Source of the DNA: Proteles cristata cristata
Taxonomy: Eukaryota > Chordata > Mammalia > Carnivora > Hyaenidae
Direction: 5' to 3'
Assembly (NCBI GenBank): GCA_017311185.1
Contig: JAESUZ010003295.1
Span: 186,001-250,000 of the forward strand
DNA: 64,000 nucleotides
A model generated the notes under the pieces. It searched no databases. It had not been told where the DNA came from and saw only the letters and a program-made list of their open reading frames with translations. The position numbers and the translations under genes are program-made. Of this stretch, positions 57,309-64,000 are shown one piece after another. Position 1 is the first letter of the stretch; every line of letters starts with the position of its first letter.

Positions 57309-59101
57309 AAAAGGAAATCAAAGGCATCAGAATTGGCAAAAAGGAAGTCAAACTTTCACTCTTCGCCGATGACATGATACTCTACATAGAAAACCCGACA
57401 GACTCCACCAGAAGCCTACTAGAACTGATCCAAGAATTCAGCCAAGTTGCAGGGTACAAAATCAATGTACAGAAATCGGTTGCATTTTTATACACCAACA
57501 ATGAAGCAACAGAAAGAGAAATCAAGAAACTGATCCCATTCACAATTGCACAAAAAACCATAAAATACCTCGGAATAAACCTAACCAAGGATACAAGAGA
57601 TCTGTATGATGAAAACTATAGAAAACTTATGAAGGAAATTGAAGAAGACACAAAGAAATGGAAAAACATTCCATGCTCATGGATAGGAAGAATAAATATA
57701 GTTAAGATGTCATTACTACCTAAGGCACTCTACACATTCAATGCAATTCCAATCCAAATTGCACCAGCATACTTCTCAAAACTAGAACAAACTATCCAAA
57801 AATTTGTATGGAACCACAAAAGACCCCAAATAGCCAAAGTAATCCTGAAAAATAAAACCAAAGCGGGAGGGATCACCATCCCAGACTTTAGCCTCTACTA
57901 CAAAGCTGTCATCATCAAGACAGTATGGTATTGGCACGAAAACAGACACATAGACCAATGGAACAGAATTGAGAACTCAGAAGTGGACCCAAAAGCATAC
58001 AGCCAACTGATCTTTGACAAAGCAGGAAAGAATATCCAATGGAAAAAAGACAGCCTTTTTAACATATGGTGTTGGGAGAATTGGACAGCAACATGCAGAA
58101 GAATGAAACTAGATCATTTTCTCACACCATGCACAAAAATAAACTCAAAATGGATCAAGGACCTGAACGTGAGACAGGAAACTATCAACACCCTAGAGGA
58201 GAAAGCAGGAAACAACCTCCTTGACCTCCACCTCAGCAACTTCTTACTTGACACATCCCCAAAAGCAAGGGAATGAAGAGCAAAAATAAACTGTTGGGAC
58301 CTCATCAAGATTAAAAGCTTCTGCACAGCCAAGGAAACAACCCAGAAAATTAACAGGCAACCAACGGAATGGGAAAAGATAGTTGCAAATGACATATCAG
58401 ATAAAGGGTTGATATCCAGAATCTACAAGGAACTCACCAAACTCCACGCCCGAAAAACCAACAACCCAGTGAAGAAATGGGCAGAAGATATGAACAGACA
58501 CTTCTCCAAAGAGGACATCCAGATGGCCAACAGACACATGAAACGATGCTCAGCATCGCTCCTCATCAGGGAAATACAAATCAAAACCACACTGAGATAC
58601 CACCTCACGCCAGTCAGAGTGGCTAAAATGAGCACATCAGAGAACTCTAGATGCTGGCGAGGATGTGGAGAAACGGGCACCCTCCTACACTGTTGGTGGG
58701 AATGTAAACTGGTACAGCCCCTCTGGAAAACAGTGTGGAGGTTCCCAAGGAAACTACCAGTAGAACTCCCCTATGACCCAGCAATAGCACTGCTAGGAAT
58801 TTACCCAAGGGATACAGAAATGTTGATGCATAGGAGCACATGTACCCCAGTGTTCATAGCAGCACTCTCCACAATTGCTAAAACATGGAAAGAGCCTAAG
58901 TGTCCATCAACAGATGAATGGATCAAGAAGATGTGGTTTATATATACCATGGACTACTACATGGCAATGAGAATGAATGAAATCTGGCCATGTGTAGCAA
59001 CATGGATGGACCTTGAGGGTGTGATGCTGAGCAAAATAAGTCAGGCAGAGAAGGACAAATATCATATGTGTGCACGTATAGGAGGATTAGGAGGAACTTA
59101 A
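57309..59101 (+). pseudogene. L1 ORF2 C-terminal fragment
   Basis: It encodes the RT active-site end (FADD), the thumb/connector and the C-terminal cysteine-containing domain ([18 protein letters not shown] near 58650-58710). It lacks the endonuclease and most of the reverse transcriptase. It is interrupted near 58276. It is very similar to the matching parts of the full-length L1 at 45.4-52.2 kb, so both belong to a recently active subfamily. Confidence 0.9.
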
Positions 59102-59296
59102 CAGAGGACCAAGGGGGAGAAGAAGGGTGGAAATGGTAGGGGAAAGGGAGAGAGGCAAACCATGAGAGACTCTTGAATGCTGACAAAAACTGAGGACTGA
59201 TGGATGTGGGGGGAGGGGGGATGGGCATGGAGGAGGACACTTGTGGGGATGAGCACTGAGTGTTATGTGGAAACTAATTTGACAATAAACTATTTG

Positions 59297-59334
59297 TAAA
59301 ATTAAATTAAATTAAATTAAATTAAATTAAATTT
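59297..59334. repeat. (AAATT)n microsatellite from an L1 tail
   Basis: Seven or so AAATT units directly follow the L1 end signal ACAATAAACTATTTGTAAAA, an L1 poly-A tail that has turned into a simple repeat. Confidence 0.9.
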
Positions 59335-59358
59335 AAAAAAAAAGATTGTTTTGGTCAA

Positions 59359-60550
59359 TACATATGTACGTATAAGGAATTTCTAAGATAATGAGGCCAA
59401 AAATTTTCTTCTGGCTGAACTCTACAGGATTCAAGGCATCAATTCAGCTAGCTGTCTCCTGGGCTTGCTGGCCCAGCTGCTCACTCATTGGCTATTTAAA
59501 TCTAGCTGTTCTTCTGAATGGTTAGATATGAGAAACTTTATTTGCATAATACTCTCAGGAAAAATAATTAGACCAATAAGAGAAAATAGTGAAAGATAAC
59601 CATAATTAGGTTTGACCTAGTCTGAATAATTTGTCAAATATTTACATGCCAAGAATCAGAACTTTTCAGAATTTCTCTTTATTTGGATTCAGAGTAGCCC
59701 AAACTTAATAAGAATCTAAAAATAGGTTGTGAAGTCTTAGCCTGGAAGGATCCTGGCACATGAACTAATGCACTTCTTTTTCTAATACTGGCACCTAGAT
59801 AGACAAAAGCCTCTTCCTGGAAAGAGAAAGTTGTTGCTCTTTCCTTCTGCATGAAGGTTAGTTGAGGCATTCAGTTAACAGGCCGGAGCACCTAGAGGGT
59901 GTTGTCATCAGGGAAGAGGAGAGCCAGGTCCCCCTCGATATCTCTGATCATCTTCTGGGCCACCTCTCACTTCCCTTCTTCTCTTCCTCTCTGTGTCTCC
60001 TTTGCTCTGTACTTTGTTTGTGTTTGAGTGCTTCTGAAACTCTGCTCTCACAAGTGAGATCATCTTCCCCTCATCCATCTCTATATCTCCCTCCTTGATC
60101 TGATTTTTACTTCCTTTTTTATTAACGTATTCTGGTCTACCCTCGGAATGGATTTTTCTCTTCCTTGGGAACATTAAGGGATTAAAATTAGGCAATGAGT
60201 AACACAGTTTAATCACAGCCAAAATGTGCTTAGCATGGCACATAAGTACTCTAAATAACTTCTTAAAACCATGTAAGAGGTATTATTAGATGCTATTTTG
60301 TGAATCAGAAAATTGAGATAAGGAAGCCTTAAAACTTTTTCAAAGATTATACAGCTAGTGAGAAACAGAACTAGGACTTGATGACTTGGCCCCAGATATG
60401 TCTATAAGACATTCTTAATTTTCATATATCCTATTGCCATCTCTTGCCTCTAGAGCAAAGTCTGTATTTCTTTGGGGCATGAAACATCAGGGAAGCTGAC
60501 ATTAGCATTATAGCACTATCCTGGAAAGGATAGACAAAAGGACATCAAGA
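59359..60550. other. Intergenic, nothing recognised
   Basis: No repeat or gene is recognised. The frames at 59862-60098 (plus) and 59908-60243 (minus) show no known motif. Confidence 0.4.
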
Positions 60551-60562
60551 GGATATTTTGAG

Positions 60563-60762
60563 GGGCACCTGGGTGGCTCAGTCAGTTAAGGGTCCAACTC
60601 TTGATTTCAGCTCAGTTCATGATCTCACAGTGATCCCCACTTCAGGGTTATACCTGCTGATAACTTGGGAACCTGCTCTCTTCCTGTCTCTCCACCCCTC
60701 CTCTGCTTATGCTCACTCCCTTTCTCTGTCTCTCAAAATAAATAAATGAACTTAAAAAAAAG
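60563..60762 (+). repeat. tRNA-Lys-derived SINE, sense
   Basis: GGGGCACCTGGGTGGCTCAG head and AAATAAATAAATGAACTT tail. GGATATTTTGAG upstream and AGATATTTTGAG downstream suggest a short target-site duplication. Confidence 0.94.
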
Positions 60763-61864
60763 ATATTTTGAGTTCCCTGTGTCTCAATAGGTTATCTCAA
60801 CCAAATCCCCATTTCTATGATCTCTAGAGCATGAATTTTTCTGCTCTTATAGTAATCTCCATTCTGTCCACCTATCAAGACTGTGGGTTATAGAAAATGG
60901 AAAGGATGCAAGATTCAAGCATTTGCTGGGCAAAATTCTACACCAGGTAAACCTGTCTCTAATACCTGCCTACCTTTTTTTTTTTTTTTTTTTGGTTATC
61001 TCCTCTTCTTCCCAGACCAATACATTCCCACAAACTCGGGGATTTCATGCTAGTACAGAGCCCTGAATTACTCATTCTGATCAACTTAACCTCATGTGTC
61101 TTACAGAAACAGTGAAACTCTGTTCTTTTCCAGGCCATCCAGGTTCTTCAAGTCTGTGCGCCAAGTACTTCTTGTATGTCTCACTCTATAAGGAACTGTT
61201 CTCAAGTATCATTTCTGTTAGACAAGTTCCAGCAAATCCAGTCTGTGGCTTGTTGATATGAAGTGACAGTTGTTATTATGTTCCTTGCTTCCAAGAGCTC
61301 TTTGCATTTCAACTTTGCATTCATAATCTGAATAAATAAAACCTCAATGAAGAAATTTTCAGCATTAGCTGCAGGAGAAAAGAAGTGAATATTTTATTTC
61401 AGGGATATCATTCATGATCATTTTAATAGCCCTAACACAAAAACCTGTTGTTTCATTCATAGATGTCAAGCCTCTGGCTAGTGACATGAACACTTAGCAC
61501 AGGCTTTGAGAAAATAATCTAGCAATATATATATTTTTCAATGTGGAGCCTCAGTTCCAAGGTCAGCGATCTTCTACATTTCATAGAGTCTCTACACCCA
61601 GGAGTATGAGTGCAGCCGTATTTGGATGTTAGGAGGAAGGTTTTATTTGTGCTATCCTTAAAACTATCTGTGTAACCTGTCTCTCTATTCATGGTTGGTT
61701 CACGTGGACCCTTTGCCTAGAATGAAGGACTACTTGATTTGATTCTCTCTGCAGCTACTTTGCCAGGGTTTTTCTCAGATGGGAGATTAGAGCACTTAAA
61801 AAAAAGTTTGCTTGTACCCAAATTTTTTAAAAATAACATCATCTCCATGTGGACTAGGTAGGTT
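60763..61864. other. Intergenic, nothing recognised
   Basis: It includes a T19-type run at about 60975-60993. No gene or repeat family is recognised. Confidence 0.4.
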
Positions 61865-62783
61865 AAGGAACTATTTTATTTTATTTTATTTATTTATTTT
61901 TTTTACAAATAGTTTATTGTCAAATTAGTTTCCACATAACACCCAGTGCTCATCCCCACAAGTGCACTCCTCAATGCCCACCCCTCCTCCCCCCCACATC
62001 CACCAGTCCTCAGTTTTTGTCAGCATTCAAGAGTCTCTCATGGTTTGCCTCTCTCCCTTTCCCCCACCATTTCCGCCCTTCTTCTCCCCCTTGGTCCTCT
62101 GTTAAGTTCCTCCTAATCCTCCTATACGTGCACACATATGATATTTGTCCTTCTCTGCCTGACTTATTTCGCTCAGCATAACGCCCTCAAGGTCCATCCA
62201 TGTTGCTACACATGGCCAGATTTCATTGTTTCTCATTGCCATGTAGTATTCCATGGTATAGATAAACCACATCTTCTGGATCCCTTCATCTGTTGATGGA
62301 CACTTAGGCTCTTTCCATGTTTTAGCTATTGTGGAGAGTGCTGCTATGAACATTGGGGTACATGTGCTCCTATGCATCAACATTTCTGTATCCCTTGGGT
62401 AAATTCCTAGCAGTGCTATTGCTGGGTCATAGGGAGTTCTATTGTTAGTTTCCTGAGGAACCTCCACACTGTTTTCCAGAGGGGCTGTACCAGTTTACAT
62501 TCCCACCAACAGTGTAGGAGGGTGCCCGTTTCTCCACATCCTCGCCAGCATCTAGAGTTCTCTGATTGCTCATTTTAGCCACTCTGACTGGCGTGAGGTG
62601 GTATCTCAGTGTGGTTTTGATTTGTATTTCCCTGATGAGGAGCGATGCTGAGCATCGTTTCATGTGTCTGTTGGCCATCTGGATGTCCTCTTTGGAGAAG
62701 TGTCTGTTCATATCTTCTGCCCATTTCTTCACTGGGTTGTTGGTTTTTCGGGCGTGTAGTTTGGTGAGAAGGAACTATTTTAT
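61865..62783 (-). mobile_element. Young 5'-truncated L1, antisense, with 15-bp target-site duplication
   Basis: The body 61880-62768 starts with an (ATTTT)/(ATTT) tail and ACAAATAGTTTATTGTCAAA. AAGGAACTATTTTAT is at 61865-61879 and 62769-62783. The ORF2 C-terminal end is open in two pieces on the minus strand (62102-62467 and 62445-62732). Confidence 0.95.
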
Positions 62784-63543
62784 GATGATGACACAGTCTT
62801 AGTTTTCTCAGAAGAAACAAGATGGTCAAGTAATCCCTGTTTTGAGGTTATGTTTATTTACTAATCACAGTGTACTGGATTTTATTTTGCTTTGCCTAAA
62901 CAACATGTTTTCTAGTTTCTTCATCTATAGCAATCCATGCTTCCTTTGAAAAAGTGTCACTTATCTAGTCCACGTACATGGACAGCTGGGACTGTTTGAG
63001 TGTCCTGTGCCATTCAGGAAATCACGATATAGTAGTTATTTACCCCAATTGTCCTGACAGAGTAAATACCAAAGATAAATACATGAGACCCAAACTAAGC
63101 CTTCAGGATGTTTTTCCTTGGAATCTTTTGAACACGTAAAGAGGGAGTTGGTTCTGAGTAAACATAATGGTAGTGTTTCAATGTGGTTTCTTTACCTAGA
63201 GTCCCCTCACCAGATTGCTGTGGTTCTATGAGCAGAAATTAAAGTTGAACATTCTCCCCAGCACCTTGAGTAACTTGGAAGAAATGCATTCAAAGGATGG
63301 TGAGAGAGCAAATATCTTCAGGAATAAGGAGACTGTGGAATGTTCAGTTAGAAAACACGACAACCATACTCAGTGAATTAAACACATTTGCAGCCAATTC
63401 AGGACATGCAGGAAATTCTGCTTTGATGAAAATAAAATTGACCTTGAAATGTCAAAAAACTTGATCTTAAAGTGTCAAAGAAAAAAATGAAGTAATCTAA
63501 AGTTTTGTGATAAGGAGATTCTGTGATCTATGTCTTTTATAAG
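62784..63543. other. Intergenic, nothing recognised
   Basis: No supported feature. Confidence 0.4.
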
Positions 63544-63555
63544 AATGTAAGGCTG

Positions 63556-63762
63556 GGATACCTGGGTGGCTCAGTCATTTCAGTGGCTGACTTTGGTTCA
63601 GATCATGATCTTGTGGTTCATGAGTTCGAGCCCCGCGTTGGGCTCAGTGCTGAAAGCTCAGAGACTGAAGCCTGCTTCAGATTCTGTGTCTTCCTCTTTC
63701 TCTGCCCTTCCCCTGCTCACATTCTGTCTCTCTGTCTCTCAAAAATAAATAAACAATTTTTA
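63556..63762 (+). repeat. tRNA-Lys-derived SINE, sense
   Basis: GGGATACCTGGGTGGCTCAG, GAGTTCGAGCCCCGCGTTGG and tail AAAATAAATAAACAATTTTT. AATGTAAGGCT (63544-63554) and AATGCAAGGCT (about 63765-63775) are a likely target-site duplication. Confidence 0.95.
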
Positions 63763-63775
63763 AAAATGCAAGGCT

Positions 63776-64000
63776 AAATATCTCTAATAGGAACAGTATT
63801 CAGCTTTAAAAAGGAATGAAATTCTGACACACACTACAACATAGATGAACCATGAGAAAATTATGCTAAGTAAAACAAGCCAGGTACAAAAATAATTACT
63901 GCATGATGCCACTTTTATGAGGCACCTACAGTAGTGAAATTCATAGAGACAGAAAGTAGAAGGTGCTTGCCAGGGCTGGGGAGGAAGGCAGAATGGGGAG
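63776..64000 (+). mobile_element. Old L1 3' region, sense, running off the window
   Basis: AATATTCAGC-like ATTCAGCTTTAAAAAGGAAT, CATAGATGAACCATGAGAAA, GCTAAGTAAAACAAGCCAGG and GGTGCTTGCCAGGGCTGGGG match the ORF2 end/3' UTR of old L1s in order. It continues past 64000. Confidence 0.75.

Larger units (their letters stand above)
57292..59358 (+). mobile_element. Young 5'-truncated L1 (2.0 kb), sense, with target-site duplication
   Basis: The body is 57309-59341. AAGATTATTTTGGTCAA (57292-57308) and AAGATTGTTTTGGTCAA (59342-59358) differ at one base. The ORF2 C-terminal half is open from 57309 to 58276, including [12 protein letters not shown] just after the truncation point. After a TGA and a frameshift it is open again from 58409 to 59101. 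The tail is an (AAATT)n repeat. Confidence 0.95.

Noticed and set aside
57278..58276. 332-codon open frame that could be read as an intact host gene
   Set aside because: It is the C-terminal half of L1 ORF2 (FADD motif onwards) fused to a few codons of flanking DNA. The flanking duplication shows it is a truncated L1.

Overview
This is a mammalian nuclear window, almost certainly from a carnivoran of the cat lineage (Feliformia, probably a felid). The main evidence is about 20 copies of a tRNA-Lys-derived SINE with the cat-type head (GGGGCGCCTGGGTGGCT), a CT-rich 3' part and an A-rich or AAAT tail, on both strands, plus many LINE-1 copies whose 3' ends share one carnivore-type sequence. Only one intact protein-coding gene is visible. 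No rRNA, tRNA gene, CRISPR array or bacterial or viral gene cluster was found.

Layout. 1-7.2 kb: AT-rich intergenic DNA with SINEs and an old antisense L1 tail. 7.23-8.17 kb: an intact single-coding-exon olfactory receptor of OR8S1 type. 8.8-10.1 kb: a SINE, an ancient MLT1-type LTR, an antisense MIR and an inverted partial copy of it. 11.4-16.1 kb: an L1 whose 5' part is inverted (twin priming). 16.2-22.2 kb: mostly unassigned DNA with two tiny SINE-head fragments. 22.2-26.9 kb: a second, broken OR8S1-type gene bracketed by two 5'-truncated L1s. 27-33 kb: SINEs and old L1 debris, including a four-copy 41-bp array trapped between two inverted SINEs. 33.1-35.7 kb: an L1 with both termini but about 4 kb missing inside, carrying a nested 165-bp L1 tail. 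37.9-43.0 kb: two old sense L1s, with a rearranged SINE head between them. 43.6-44.5 kb: a young truncated L1. 45.4-52.2 kb: a full-length 6.8-kb antisense L1 with broken ORFs. 53.3-53.9 kb: a CpG-containing solo-LTR-like element. 55.3-55.7 kb: an ERVL-like LTR candidate. 57.3-59.3 kb and 61.9-62.8 kb: two more young truncated L1s. 63.8 kb to the end: an old L1 tail running off the window.

The biological story is a tandem olfactory-receptor duplication about 17 kb apart. The flanks and the coding ends of the two copies are strongly diverged (67% and 73% identity by hand count). The central 710 bp is 99.3% identical, which points to recent gene conversion between a functional receptor and a pseudogene. 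The rest is retrotransposon stratigraphy. Target-site duplications could be read directly for nine L1 insertions and several SINEs, so insertion order, nesting and aberrant insertion events can be reconstructed.

Limits: repeat families are named from memory of their consensus features. Boundaries come from reading target-site duplications by eye. No alignment or database search was run.
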